Shown: positions 18,551-27,527, counted from the first letter of the stretch. The stretch is 54,234 nt of DNA from Myxococcota bacterium (GCA_023150895.1 JAKLJY010000052.1:1-54234); one strand, 5' to 3'. The notes: generated by a model not told the origin, from the letters alone. A program made the numbers and translations.

Positions 18551-18779
18551 GGCCCGAGTCTCGCGGGCAGGGGCGGCGGCGTCAAGGCGGTGGGGCGCGC
18601 CCAGGGCCAGGGGCATGTCGCCGTAACACCCGCCGGTTGCGGTCGCCTGGATACCGCGCTCGACACGGTGCGATCGCTCGGGCGGGCGGTGACCACGGTC
18701 GAAGCCCTCCGTGCCAACGTCCCTGAGACGGCGGCGACCCCCGCTTGTCCGGTCGGTCACGGTCCGTTATCGTCGTGCG

Positions 18780-19382
18780 GTGAGCACCGCCCCGAAACGC
18801 CCCATGTATGCCGACATCGAGGCGCTCCCGGAGGGCGTGACCGGCGAGATTCTCGCGGGCGAGTTGCACGTGTCGCCGCGGCCGCGCGCGCCTCACGTCC
18901 ATGGGGCTTCGAGCCTCGGCGTCCACTTGGGCGGCCCCTTCGGCTTCGGCATCAACGGCCCCGGCGGCTGGCACATCGAGATCGAGCCGGAGCTCAGCCT
19001 CGACGTGGACCCGGACTTCGGCCCCGTGGTGCCGGACCTGGCGGGTTGGCGCGAGTCCACCCTTCCGGTCGTGCCCGAGGACGCGCAGTTCACGGTGGTC
19101 CCGGACTGGGTGTGCGAGATCCTTTCGCCCCGCACGGCCGCGACCGACCAAACGCTCAAGATGCCCTACTACGCCCGCTGCGGCGTCGCCCACGCGTGGC
19201 TCGTCGACCCCGAACTCCGAACGCTCGAGGCCTACCGACTCGAGCGCGGTCTGTGGGTCTGGCTCGGCACCTGGCGCGATGACGCTGCGGTGCGTGTCGA
19301 ACCCTTCGACGCCGTCGCGCTGCCACTCGGGGCCCTCTGGAAGGGCCGGGCGCCGCGGGCGCCGGCGGGGAGCGCTGGTTGA
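18780..19382 (+). CDS. Uma2 (DUF820) family putative endonuclease, second copy
   Basis: A 200-residue protein of a different Uma2 subgroup. Landmarks are MYADIEALPEGVTGEILAGE at the N-terminus, VVPDLAGWRE, DWVCEILSPRTAATDQTLKM with the catalytic Glu and Lys region, and YYARCGVAHAWLVDPELRTL. It lacks the EG-repeat tail of its divergent neighbour. The start is probably GTG 18780, 24 bases before the ATG of MYADIEAL, which is an alternative. It lies divergent to the first Uma2 gene with about 230 bp between and convergent with the VWA gene. Confidence 0.82.
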   Translation: MSTAPKRPMYADIEALPEGVTGEILAGELHVSPRPRAPHVHGASSLGVHLGGPFGFGINGPGGWHIEIEPELSLDVDPDFGPVVPDLAGWRESTLPVVPEDAQFTVVPDWVCEILSPRTAATDQTLKMPYYARCGVAHAWLVDPELRTLEAYRLERGLWVWLGTWRDDAAVRVEPFDAVALPLGALWKGRAPRAPAGSAG

Positions 19383-19437
19383 ACCGATGAGCCGATGAGC
19401 CCGTACCTCGGCGGGGAGCCTTGGCGACGGCTGCGTC

Positions 19438-20922
19438 TCAGAACCCGACCGCCGTCAGGCTGCGGGTCGTGGTCTGTTGCCCGTTCGTCAGCGTGACATC
19501 GACCGCGGCGCCCTCGGGCACCGCGCCCTGCACCTCGTAGTCGCACGCGGTCGAGATGATGCGGTCGAGCGCGATGTCGAGCAGGCCCTCGTCCTTCGCC
19601 ACGACGACGAGCTCGAGGTCGACGAGGGAGTATCCCGCGACGAGGTCTTCGCCGACGCCGCCGGTCGCGCGCGCGAAGAAGTCCGCGTCGACCACCTCGG
19701 CGGCGGCCGGTGTCATCGTGTCATCGACCCAACTCGGATCCGACACATGCACGACCGTGCCGGTGCGCAGGAGCGAGGCGGCAATCTCGGTCGCCCGCCG
19801 GGGAACGAAGCGCGGATCGAGGCTCGAGTTGCCGGGCCGCGAGGCATCGCCATGGAACGTCGCGTCGGTGAAGGCCACGAAAACGCGCCGGTTCTTCAGG
19901 GTGGGAAACGGCCGCGTCCCGGGCGGATCGTCGCCGCCGACGCCGATCACGTTCGGGCGCCCGTCGCGCTCGCCGATGACATTGCTGTTGGCGAAGTCGA
20001 TCGCACCAGACAGATTCTCGGGCAGATCGGCGCCCTGATTGGCCTCGAGTCGGCGCACGAACTTCTCGAGGGACGCGACGGCGTCGGCATCGGCGATGTT
20101 CACCGGGGGGTGGAACGGGCTGCGTTCGAGGAAGTCCTCCGGGGCGGGCTGCTGGAACTCGACGTCGACCCCCACCGTGTCCTGGAACGTGACGACGCTG
20201 AGCGTGCCACGCACCCCGCTCGCGCCGATGCTCTCGACGAAGCGCCCGATGGAGGCGCGCACCCCGTGGATCACGTCGCGCATGCTGCCGGTGATGTCTA
20301 CGAGGAAGACGATGTCGAGCGGCTCACCGTCGCGCGCGCAGCGGAGTTGTCCCTGACGCGGTTCGCCGTCGACGGTGACCTGCACGCCGGCGGCGTCGAG
20401 ATCGAAGGGCATGCCCTCGGCGAAGACACCCGAAAGCGACACGCGGGCGCCGTTCGGTGCACCATCCGCAGCGCAGATGAGCCCGACCGCGTCGAGGGCT
20501 GCGGGGTATCCGCCGTTGTGCGCGGCGAGGGCGGTCTCGCGGTCTGCGACGCGCTCCTCGGCCGACTTGAACAGATCGTCGCTGAACGTCACCGCAGCGT
20601 CGCGCGCGGCCTCGAGCTCGTCCCGGAGCGCCAGGATCTGTTCGGCGTCGAGCTTTTGAACGATCTCGGTCAGCTCCGCGTCGCTGAGATCGGGAAACAG
20701 CGCCCGCAGGATGGCCATGAGCTCACCTTCGAGCTCGTCGGCGGACATGGCGCCGAGGCCGCCGTCGGCGCCGGTTTCCGACAGTGCGGTGCACGCGGCC
20801 GGCAGGCTCGCGCTGACGAGCAGCGCCGCGAGAGACAGGGCGCGACGCGTCGTCTCGAGCGCCCGCGCGTGCAGGGGCCGGGGGGGCGCTTGGAATCCTG
20901 TGTTGGGGTCCGACGTCGACAT
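19438..20922 (-). CDS. VWA-domain lipoprotein
   Basis: A 494-residue protein. The signal sequence is SLAALLVSASLPAAC, with lipidation at C44. An acidic helical region follows (ELEGELMAILRALFPDLSDA), then a von Willebrand factor A domain with an intact metal-binding start, DIVFLVDITGSMRDV (D-x-T-G-S), and downstream Thr and Asp positions such as FVAFTDATFHGD. The C-terminal about 80 residues are beta-rich. VWA lipoproteins bind protein partners at the cell surface. The ATG at 20920-20922 is set by a strong AAGGAGGATCC ribosome site. The 204 bp upstream (20923-21126) hold no gene that I can see. Confidence 0.87.
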   Translation of the reverse strand: MSTSDPNTGFQAPPRPLHARALETTRRALSLAALLVSASLPAACTALSETGADGGLGAMSADELEGELMAILRALFPDLSDAELTEIVQKLDAEQILALRDELEAARDAAVTFSDDLFKSAEERVADRETALAAHNGGYPAALDAVGLICAADGAPNGARVSLSGVFAEGMPFDLDAAGVQVTVDGEPRQGQLRCARDGEPLDIVFLVDITGSMRDVIHGVRASIGRFVESIGASGVRGTLSVVTFQDTVGVDVEFQQPAPEDFLERSPFHPPVNIADADAVASLEKFVRRLEANQGADLPENLSGAIDFANSNVIGERDGRPNVIGVGGDDPPGTRPFPTLKNRRVFVAFTDATFHGDASRPGNSSLDPRFVPRRATEIAASLLRTGTVVHVSDPSWVDDTMTPAAAEVVDADFFARATGGVGEDLVAGYSLVDLELVVVAKDEGLLDIALDRIISTACDYEVQGAVPEGAAVDVTLTNGQQTTTRSLTAVGF

Positions 20923-21126
20923 GGATCCTCCTTCGTCCGACGGGTTTCGTCTTCGGCAAGAGCAGGAGTCATGCCACGACCCGACGGGCCCCCTTCGCGC
21001 CGGTTTCGTGTCGAGTGAACCGAGAGGTGGAGTACACGTCCGCCAGCGTCGTACGCCACGGCTGACATCCGGATCGCGGTGCGCCCGTGGTGGCGACACC
21101 GGCCTCGCTGCGAGCCGATCGGTCGA

Positions 21127-24048
21127 TCAGCTCCGAGCGGCGGCGGCCGACGCCGATGCCTCGGCGTGCAGGGGATCTTCGAGGACGTGGATCTCGGTGC
21201 GCGCCGCGGCGGCGCCGGTGCGTTCGCAGTGGAAGTGCGCGTTGTGTTGCGCGTCGTGGCCGGGACCCACCACCCGGGTAAAGACACCGCGCATCAGCGA
21301 GACGATGCCGAGCATGATCTCGCGGTGCGTGCGTTCGCCCAACCGGTCCCGGGTGTTGTAGTAGTCCGACGGCCCACGGTGGAGATCCTCCCGCCCGGCC
21401 GGTGCGACCCGCCCCTCGTACGCCTCGCCGCGATCCTCGGCGGCGGGCAGGCCGCTGCGGAGGTGAAGCAGTGCGCCGCCGAACTCGAAGCCGGTGAGAT
21501 CGACGGCGTGCCCCGTCGGGTGCGCGTCGAGGCTCGACATCGCCGTCCGCAGGAAACCCGCCGTGTACAGGCGCGTGACGCCGAGCCCGCGCAACCCGCG
21601 CAGAAACTGCACCATCGCCGCCGCGAAGACCGGATCGAGGTGCATCTGGTCCCGCGGGACCGGGCTGCCCGTCCCCCACAGGACGTCGACCCCCGTCAGG
21701 TTCAGGTCGACGAAGACCGCGTCGGGATTGACGCGCGGCGCGGCGCGCGTGTAGCCGGCCTGCCGACGCTCCGTGAGACGGATGTCGTTGACGGCCGCCC
21801 GCATGGCCGCCAGCCACTGTCGGCCGAGCGCGCGCAGTCGACTCGTCTCGTTGGGCACGCCGGGCGCCGGCACGGACTCGCGGGGCCAGTGGAACACGAG
21901 CGGACGCCGCACGACCGACGGCGGGCGCCAATCCTCGCGGGGCAGCGTCGAGAGTTCCCGGCGCAGGGCCGCCGCGTCCGTGCCGCGCACGAGGGCGTCG
22001 AGGACCGTGCGCCGGGCGGCGATGGAGCGACGCACGGCGGGCAACGTGCCCGGGGCGGCCTCCCCCACGTCGTCGTGCCCGGTGGTGCCGATGGTGCGGT
22101 CGGCCGCTTCGCCCGAGGCCAGACCGAGCGCCTGACCCGCGCGGTCCCGCGGGTCCATCTCTTCGGCGCCCGCCGCGACGAGCCGGGGGTTCCAGCCGCC
22201 CATCGCCTCGCTCTGGACCAGGGGGGCCGCGCCGGTCAACACACCCTCACCGGCGAGCCAGTCCGTCGCGGCCTCGTCGTCGAGCCCGTCGAGGAAGGCG
22301 TCCGTCGCCGTTACGCCCGCGTCGGGCTCGGGCGCCGCGATGCTCGCCCCGGGCGCCGCGTCGGCCGCGGGATGGAGCAACGCTTCGGCGGCCACCCGGC
22401 ACCGGAAGGCCCAGTTGCGGACCGTCTCGAGCCCGACGCGGTTCGTCCGGCGCTCGAAGGCCGTGAGATCGGCGCCGTCGTCGGCCGCGGCGAGCGCGGC
22501 GATGCACTGATCGAGCTGACGGGAGAACGCCTCGTCGAGCGCGCGCGACCGCGTGGCCCGGGCCTCGGGGTCGTGGCGCGTGGCGCGGAACGTCGCCTGG
22601 CGCGTCCGCAGATAGGCGCCGACCTCGGACACGATGCCCTCGAGCGCCGCCTGTCGAACGGCGGGGGAGGGTGGCGCCTCCGTCTCGGACGCCGCAGTGT
22701 CCGGGCTCTCTGCGCCGGCGGCGGTGCCCGGTGCCGTCGTCGTCGACGATGCGCCGGCGGCCGTCGGGGTCGGGGCGTCGAGCGCGACGTCCGGCACGTC
22801 CCCCAAGCCCATGCTGCGGAGGTCCGCCGATGTCAGCCGACCGTCGGGGGTCGCGCCCGTCGATTGACCGAGCTGCCAGGTGATGACCCGACCGATGAAC
22901 GCACGGGTGGCGCGCCAGCCGCGGCGCCCGTGGGTCAACGGAGACGCCGAGGCCCCCAGCGCGGTGTTGATGTGCTCGGCCCATGCGGTCGCCTGCGCCC
23001 CGGTCGAGGTGGCGAAGAGCGGGCCGGAGACATACCAGGCCAGGGCCGTCCGCAGGCGGGTATCGCGGGCCAGCGCGTACCCGAGGTTCAGGCGATTGAG
23101 CACCCCGGCGTCGATGAGCGGCTCCGGGCGCGCGGATTCGGACCCCGTGGCCGCCGCGCGCTCGTCGGTGGCGGCCGCCGGCGTCGCGTCGGACGTCGGT
23201 GTATTGGCTTCATCGTGGGACGCGGCCGCAGCCGCGGCGGCGGCGGCGTCGGAACGTCGCCAGGCGAGAAAGGCCTCCGCCACGGACCGCTCGAGGACCG
23301 CCGGCCGCGGGCGCAGGCCGAGCGTCGTCCGCAACGCCGTCACGCCTTCGGGCGGCAGGCGCAGACTCGCGAGCGCCGACTGCGCGGCGAGCACGTCGGC
23401 GTCGCCGTCCGGGCGCGCGGCGACCGGGCCGTCGAGCGTGTGGCGGTCCCAGACGCCCGTCCGCTCCTGCCAGGCCGTGATGCGGTCGACCTCGCTGCTG
23501 CTCAGCTCGCCCCCGGGGACTGCGTCGAACTGCACGGCGGCGGCCTGCCCGCCGGCCCGACCGCCCCCGGGAATCTGCGAGAGCAGGGCCTCGGCCGAGC
23601 CCGAGCCGACGACCTGATCGGCGACGGCGTCCGCGTGGGCCTCGAGCGCGTCGCGGTGGCGCTCGACGTCGGCCCCGGCGGACTGCTGCACCACATGGGC
23701 GGCCTCGTGGGCGACGGTGTGGAGGTCCGGCGTCGACGCGAATGCGACCGTGTCGCCGTGGGCATACGCCCGTGCACCGAGCGACTTCGCCGCGAGCGCC
23801 GCGTCGCCGCCGATCCGCGTGCGGACTGCCCCCGGCGCGAATCGACCGAAGGCCGCCGCGATGAGGTCCCCGTGCGGCAGGCCGGGCGTCGCGCCCGCCG
23901 CCCCGGCCGCCGCCAGCGCCGCGGAGATCTCGCGGGACTGCCCCCGCGCCGACACCCCCATGGCATCGGCGAGGGACGCCGGCGCCGAGCGCTCGGCGTT
24001 CGCACGAGCGGCGGGCGCAGTCGCAGGGGCGCGTTGATAGCTGCTCAT
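21127..24048 (-). CDS. eCIS core (DUF4157) protein with C-terminal extensin-like peptidase domain
   Basis: A 973-residue protein. Residues about 60-150 are the eCIS core/DUF4157 domain with a zinc-protease motif HEAAH (114-118) in LHTVAHEAAHVVQQSAG, preceded by ARAYAHGDTVAFA and followed by LEAHADAVADQV. The middle (150-730) is Ala- and Asp-rich, partly low complexity, with EF-hand-like or linker segments. The C-terminal about 200 residues resemble the extensin-like/M15 peptidoglycan peptidase fold: HPTGHAVDLTGFEFG (H843, D850) and VVGPGHDAQHNAHFH (H938 or H940). DUF4157 proteins are linked to extracellular contractile injection systems, as cargo or assembly partners. No sheath, tube or baseplate gene is in the window. 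No signal peptide. It may be an injected cell-wall effector (inference). Confidence 0.82.
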   Translation of the reverse strand: MSSYQRAPATAPAARANAERSAPASLADAMGVSARGQSREISAALAAAGAAGATPGLPHGDLIAAAFGRFAPGAVRTRIGGDAALAAKSLGARAYAHGDTVAFASTPDLHTVAHEAAHVVQQSAGADVERHRDALEAHADAVADQVVGSGSAEALLSQIPGGGRAGGQAAAVQFDAVPGGELSSSEVDRITAWQERTGVWDRHTLDGPVAARPDGDADVLAAQSALASLRLPPEGVTALRTTLGLRPRPAVLERSVAEAFLAWRRSDAAAAAAAAASHDEANTPTSDATPAAATDERAAATGSESARPEPLIDAGVLNRLNLGYALARDTRLRTALAWYVSGPLFATSTGAQATAWAEHINTALGASASPLTHGRRGWRATRAFIGRVITWQLGQSTGATPDGRLTSADLRSMGLGDVPDVALDAPTPTAAGASSTTTAPGTAAGAESPDTAASETEAPPSPAVRQAALEGIVSEVGAYLRTRQATFRATRHDPEARATRSRALDEAFSRQLDQCIAALAAADDGADLTAFERRTNRVGLETVRNWAFRCRVAAEALLHPAADAAPGASIAAPEPDAGVTATDAFLDGLDDEAATDWLAGEGVLTGAAPLVQSEAMGGWNPRLVAAGAEEMDPRDRAGQALGLASGEAADRTIGTTGHDDVGEAAPGTLPAVRRSIAARRTVLDALVRGTDAAALRRELSTLPREDWRPPSVVRRPLVFHWPRESVPAPGVPNETSRLRALGRQWLAAMRAAVNDIRLTERRQAGYTRAAPRVNPDAVFVDLNLTGVDVLWGTGSPVPRDQMHLDPVFAAAMVQFLRGLRGLGVTRLYTAGFLRTAMSSLDAHPTGHAVDLTGFEFGGALLHLRSGLPAAEDRGEAYEGRVAPAGREDLHRGPSDYYNTRDRLGERTHREIMLGIVSLMRGVFTRVVGPGHDAQHNAHFHCERTGAAAARTEIHVLEDPLHAEASASAAAARS

Positions 24049-24159
24049 GCACGGGTCCGCGGGGGTCGGGGAAGGTGCTCACCCTATCCGCGCGGGACGG
24101 TCGTGTCGAGGGGCGCGGCGTCGCGGGGGCGGGGGGCTGCGACCCCTCCGAGAGGTGCG

Positions 24160-24297
24160 TCAGACGCTCTCGCGCGTGTCGGCGGCCCGCGGCTCGGTGT
24201 CTGCATCGTCGTCGTCCTCGACGTCCAGGGCCGGGAACGGATTGGGGAGGCCGACCCACGCCGAGCTGCCGGCCTCGACGGGCTCGGCGTCGTCCAC
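24160..24297 (-). CDS. Possible small acidic protein upstream of the eCIS gene
   Basis: A 45-codon frame from GTG 24295-24297, on the same strand and 111 bp upstream of the eCIS-core gene. The product is very acidic (AWVGLPNPFPALDVEDDDDA) with no hydrophobic segment. Nearly all its codons end in G or C, as expected for a real gene in this genome; 42 of 45 do by my count. The frame stays open upstream but has no start codon there. I do not recognise it. It might be a small partner of the eCIS protein, or the remains of a longer gene. The remainder of 24049-24476 holds nothing else I can support. Confidence 0.35.
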   Translation of the reverse strand: MDDAEPVEAGSSAWVGLPNPFPALDVEDDDDADTEPRAADTRESV

Positions 24298-24467
24298 CGT
24301 TCGCCGCCCATCCGGGGGTCCGGGCGTGTGCGGGTCGTCGCGGTGCTCAGCACCGTCGAACGCGACTGACCGACCCGCCGGTTCGTTCGCTTGCCACCGG
24401 GGCGCCGAGGGCGTGCAGCACGGCGTCGCCCGGTGTGCTTGCGCGTTCGTGCGCGCTCGTCTAGAAG

Positions 24468-24485
24468 CTGAACCATATGGTTCAG
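24468..24485. promoter_or_regulatory. Palindromic operator overlapping the arsR start codon
   Basis: CTGAACCATATGGTTCAG is a perfect 18-bp palindrome, centred on the ATG start codon (24477-24479) of the ArsR-type gene. ArsR dimers bind inverted repeats of this size, so this is very likely the autoregulatory site. Its position would let the repressor block transcription start or translation initiation directly. There is no Shine-Dalgarno sequence upstream, so the mRNA may be leaderless (inference). Confidence 0.75.
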
Positions 24486-24857
24486 TTTTCCTCGTCTGCG
24501 GCGCGGGCCTCGCTCGACGCCGCCTTCGCCGCGCTCGCGGACGCCACGCGGCGGGGTGTGCTCGAACACCTCGCGCACGGTGACGCCTCGATCTCGGTGC
24601 TCGCCGACCGTTTCCACATGACCCCGACGGGCATGAAGAAACACGTCGGGGTCCTGGAGGCGGCCGGCCTCGTGACGACGGAGAAGCTCGGGCGCGTGCG
24701 GACCTGCAAGCTGGGGCCGGGTCGCCTCGAGAGCGAGACGGCGTGGCTCGAAAACTACCGCCGACTGTGGGACGCCCGCTTCGATGCCCTGGAGCGCCTC
24801 GTCCGCGAACTTCAACACAGGGAAACCAAGGGAGATTCGACCGATGGCAACGAGTGA
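24477..24857 (+). CDS. ArsR-family transcriptional regulator
   Basis: A 126-residue winged-helix protein: ALADATRRGVLEHLAHGDAS, ISVLADRFHMTPTGMKKHVG as the recognition helix region, and LVTTEKLGRVRTCKLGP as the wing. No metal-binding cysteines are present; the one Cys is in the wing. This is the non-metal branch typically paired with an AHSA1 gene, which here follows with a 14-base overlap. The ATG lies inside a perfect palindrome, so the gene is probably self-repressed. The ligand is unknown. Confidence 0.9.
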   Translation: MVQFSSSAARASLDAAFAALADATRRGVLEHLAHGDASISVLADRFHMTPTGMKKHVGVLEAAGLVTTEKLGRVRTCKLGPGRLESETAWLENYRRLWDARFDALERLVRELQHRETKGDSTDGNE

Positions 24858-25356
24858 CGACAGTGCGGGCGCTGCGCCGGAGAGCCGCACGACCGTGGAG
24901 CGTGTGTCCGACTGCGAACTGGTCGTGACGCGCACCGTGGAGGGGCCGGCCCGTCTGGTCTTTCGGGCCTGGACGCAGGCCGATCTGTTTCGACGCTGGT
25001 GGGTGCCGGCGTCGTTTCCGGCGACCTTGCTGGAATGCACGCTGGACGTGCGCGTCGGGGGCGGCTACCGCCTGACCTTCGGCATGCCCGACGTCCCGCC
25101 GATGTCCTTCTTCGGCACCTACCTCGAGGTGGTTCCCGAAACGCGCCTCGTCTGGACGAACGAGGAGGCCGGGGAGGCCGGGCAGGTGACGACCGTCACA
25201 TTCCTCGAGGACGCCGGCGGTCGCACGCGGATCGTGCTGCGCGAGCGGTATCCGACCCGCGAGGCGCTCGAGGAGGGCGTCTCGTCGGGGAGCACCGATG
25301 CGCTGCCCGAGACGTTCGATCAGCTCGAGGCGTTGATCGGCGAGCTGCGCGCGTAG
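24844..25356 (+). CDS. AHSA1/SRPBCC-family protein
   Basis: A 170-residue SRPBCC-fold protein: VTRTVEGPARLVFRAWTQAD, LFRRWWVPASFP, VRVGGGYRLTFGMPD, GTYLEVVPETRLVWTNE and a C-terminal amphipathic helix (TFDQLEALIGELRA). Members hold a hydrophobic ligand or act as Aha1-like co-chaperones; in ArsR-paired operons the ligand is generally unknown. The start ATG 24844 overlaps the end of arsR by 14 bases, so translation is coupled. The gene ends at TAG 25354-25356, next to the relic of a kinase-AAA gene. Confidence 0.9.
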   Translation: MATSDDSAGAAPESRTTVERVSDCELVVTRTVEGPARLVFRAWTQADLFRRWWVPASFPATLLECTLDVRVGGGYRLTFGMPDVPPMSFFGTYLEVVPETRLVWTNEEAGEAGQVTTVTFLEDAGGRTRIVLRERYPTREALEEGVSSGSTDALPETFDQLEALIGELRA

Positions 25357-25705
25357 GCGCAACGTCGGCAGGTCGGCCCACTTCAAGTCGTCGAGGTAGA
25401 GCACGAGCGGGTGGGACCTTCGGCGACGCCGCGGACCACTTGGAGGATCAGCCCTTCGAAGCGCGCCACCGTCTCGGCGGCCGGCAGGCCCGGGACGGTC
25501 GGCGGCGCGCCGCGGTCCTTCAACTCCACGAACGGCCCCGACTCCGAGTCCAGAAACGCCGGCATCCGCACGATGTCCGGCCCCCGCAGGTCGTGCGTCA
25601 CGGCCGCCTCTCGCCGGAAGCGGGCCAGCTGCGGCCCGAGGGACGCGGCCGCTTCAGGGCCTTCAGGACGACGGAAGCCCCCCTGAGGCTCGACGCGCGT
25701 GGCGC
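25357..25705 (-). pseudogene. Relic of a Ser/Thr kinase-AAA ATPase gene
   Basis: Three pieces of one protein type appear on the minus strand in different frames. SVVLKALK and, in another frame, PEAAASLGPQLARFRREAAV plus THDLRGPDIVRMPAFLDSES look like the kinase N-lobe of the large kinase-AAA-histidine-kinase proteins (pattern VVLKVLK...RFRREYEI). Then comes VARFEGLILQVVRGVA, and last, in another frame, LYLDDLKWADLPTLR, the Walker B region of the AAA part. The rest, normally well over 1,000 residues, is gone. The first frame change falls on a CCTGAAG stretch that both frames share. The family match is from pattern memory. Confidence 0.6.
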
Positions 25706-25709
25706 AGGC

Positions 25710-27527
25710 CTATCCCTGCGGCATCAACCCGAGGATGATCAGCACGGCCAGAAGGATGCCGACCAGGCTCTCGCCGGCGATCAGGCCCGAGCTCACCGGC
25801 ACGATGTACCGCTCGGCCTTCTCCGGCGCGGACTTCTGCAGGATGAGCGCGGCGGTCGCGCCGATGAACATCGAGATGGCCATCCAGCCGTGGAACGTGA
25901 ACGCGAGGCCGAGGCCCATGGCCGACGGAATGAACTTCTTGTAGCGCGGCAGCGCACGCTCGAGCAGCACGAGGGTGATGCCGACGAGGCCGCCGATGAG
26001 CATGGCCCACTGCGCCGTCGGGTGCAGCGAGTCGAGGCCGCCCGTCAGCATCTCGGCGACGTTCTTCCAGGTCTGCGCGCCCGGCGCGGGGAAACGGTCG
26101 TTGCCGATGGCGTCGACGTTCGGCACCAGGATGCGATAGGCCGGCACGACGAAGAGCGCGCCGGCGGTGACCCCGAAGAACTGCGCGAAGAACTGTTGCC
26201 GCGGGTTCGCGCCCAACAGCCAGCCGCTCTTGAGATCCGTCAGCAGATCGGCGGCGTGAATGGACACGCCGGCGCCGGCGTTGGCCGTCATGAGGTTCGT
26301 CGTCACGTTGCCGCGGTCGAGCAGACCGAACGTGAGCTGCGTCAGCTTGCCGAGCGCGCCCGTCGGTGTCGTGTCCGTCTCGCCGGTGGCGCGGGAGGCC
26401 ACGACGGCGATGAAGAAGCTCATCAGCACGGCGATGAGACCGAGCCAGGGCGCGATGCCGAAGAAGGCCCACTGCAGGCCGATGACCAGCGGACCGAGAA
26501 TCGCCACGCCGTAGAGGAACCAGCGCATCGGCACCTCGACCGCCTCCGCGGGGTCGACGTCGCCGCCGCCACCGAAACCGGACGACAACGACTTGAAGGC
26601 CCGCGCGACGGTCTTCCATTGCATGAAAAACGCCAACAGACCCGACGTGAGCAGCAGCGACGAGCCGCCCCAGACCGTCCAGCCCACCATCGCCTTGTAT
26701 TTGGTGTCCGTGATGATGCCCTGCTCGTAGGCCCACGGTGCGGCGATGAACCAGCAGAGGAACGCTCCGAGGAGCTGACTCCATGCCACACGGAAACCCA
26801 TGATGGCGCCGGCGCCGATCATGAGCGCGCCGCAGTCGACGCCGATGGTGAACTTCTCGGCGGGCAGACCGGCGATCTTCAGACCGGGGATGGGCAGGTG
26901 ATCGGGCCACTTGAACGGGATCCACTTGAACGTCGCGTCGCGGAAGAACGCCACGCTGCCGCCGATGAGCCCGCCGATGAAAAGGGCCTTCGCCTTGTCG
27001 AGCCCTTCGGCTGCCGATGCGTGCAGGCTCTTGAGCGTCTCGGCCGCGGCGATGCCGGAGGGGAAGCGCAAGCGCTCATGGTTGATCATCTGCCGTTTCA
27101 TGGGCACGGCCACGACCACGCCGAGGAGCGCGATGGCCATGACCCACGGCAACATGATGAACCAGGGCATGGGCTCGCCGGTCAGCATCATCAGCGCCGG
27201 GATGGCCGCGACCGTGCCGCCGCCCGTCATGTAGCCTGCCGCCGACGCGACGGACTGCATGGCGTTGTTCTCCAGGATGCCGAAGTGACGCTTCACCAGC
27301 CCCACGGAGCCGAGCGCCGTGAAGATCGCGAAGGCCAGGATGCCGGCCGTGATGGTCACGCCGAAGCTCCAGCCCGTCCGCAGGGCGATGTAGAGATTCG
27401 ACAGCGACATGATGCCGCCGAGCAGCATGCCCGTGATGATCGCGCGGATCGTCAACTGAGGCGTGCCGGGGGCGGCGAGGGGCAGGGGGCTGGGGCCGTC
27501 GTCGACGGTCGAGGGGGTCTCACTCAT
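25710..27527 (-). CDS. OPT-family oligopeptide transporter
   Basis: A 605-residue polytopic membrane protein, with about 14-16 hydrophobic segments. Typical OPT features are the N-terminal LTIRAIITGMLLGGIMSLSN, FGVTITAGILAFAIF, NNAMQSVASAAGYMTGGG, and the loop WIPFKWPDHLPIPGLKI. The family moves oligopeptides, or metal chelates such as metal-siderophore complexes, across the inner membrane with protons. The ATG at 27525-27527 (MSETPSTVDD) is chosen over one 18 bases upstream. It stands alone; a decayed gene lies immediately downstream. Confidence 0.92.
   Translation of the reverse strand: MSETPSTVDDGPSPLPLAAPGTPQLTIRAIITGMLLGGIMSLSNLYIALRTGWSFGVTITAGILAFAIFTALGSVGLVKRHFGILENNAMQSVASAAGYMTGGGTVAAIPALMMLTGEPMPWFIMLPWVMAIALLGVVVAVPMKRQMINHERLRFPSGIAAAETLKSLHASAAEGLDKAKALFIGGLIGGSVAFFRDATFKWIPFKWPDHLPIPGLKIAGLPAEKFTIGVDCGALMIGAGAIMGFRVAWSQLLGAFLCWFIAAPWAYEQGIITDTKYKAMVGWTVWGGSSLLLTSGLLAFFMQWKTVARAFKSLSSGFGGGGDVDPAEAVEVPMRWFLYGVAILGPLVIGLQWAFFGIAPWLGLIAVLMSFFIAVVASRATGETDTTPTGALGKLTQLTFGLLDRGNVTTNLMTANAGAGVSIHAADLLTDLKSGWLLGANPRQQFFAQFFGVTAGALFVVPAYRILVPNVDAIGNDRFPAPGAQTWKNVAEMLTGGLDSLHPTAQWAMLIGGLVGITLVLLERALPRYKKFIPSAMGLGLAFTFHGWMAISMFIGATAALILQKSAPEKAERYIVPVSSGLIAGESLVGILLAVLIILGLMPQG

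Noticed and set aside
21079-24369. A plus-strand open frame of nearly 1,100 codons opposite the eCIS-core gene
   Set aside because: The translation is Arg/Gly-rich noise, while the minus strand carries HEAAH and peptidase motifs.
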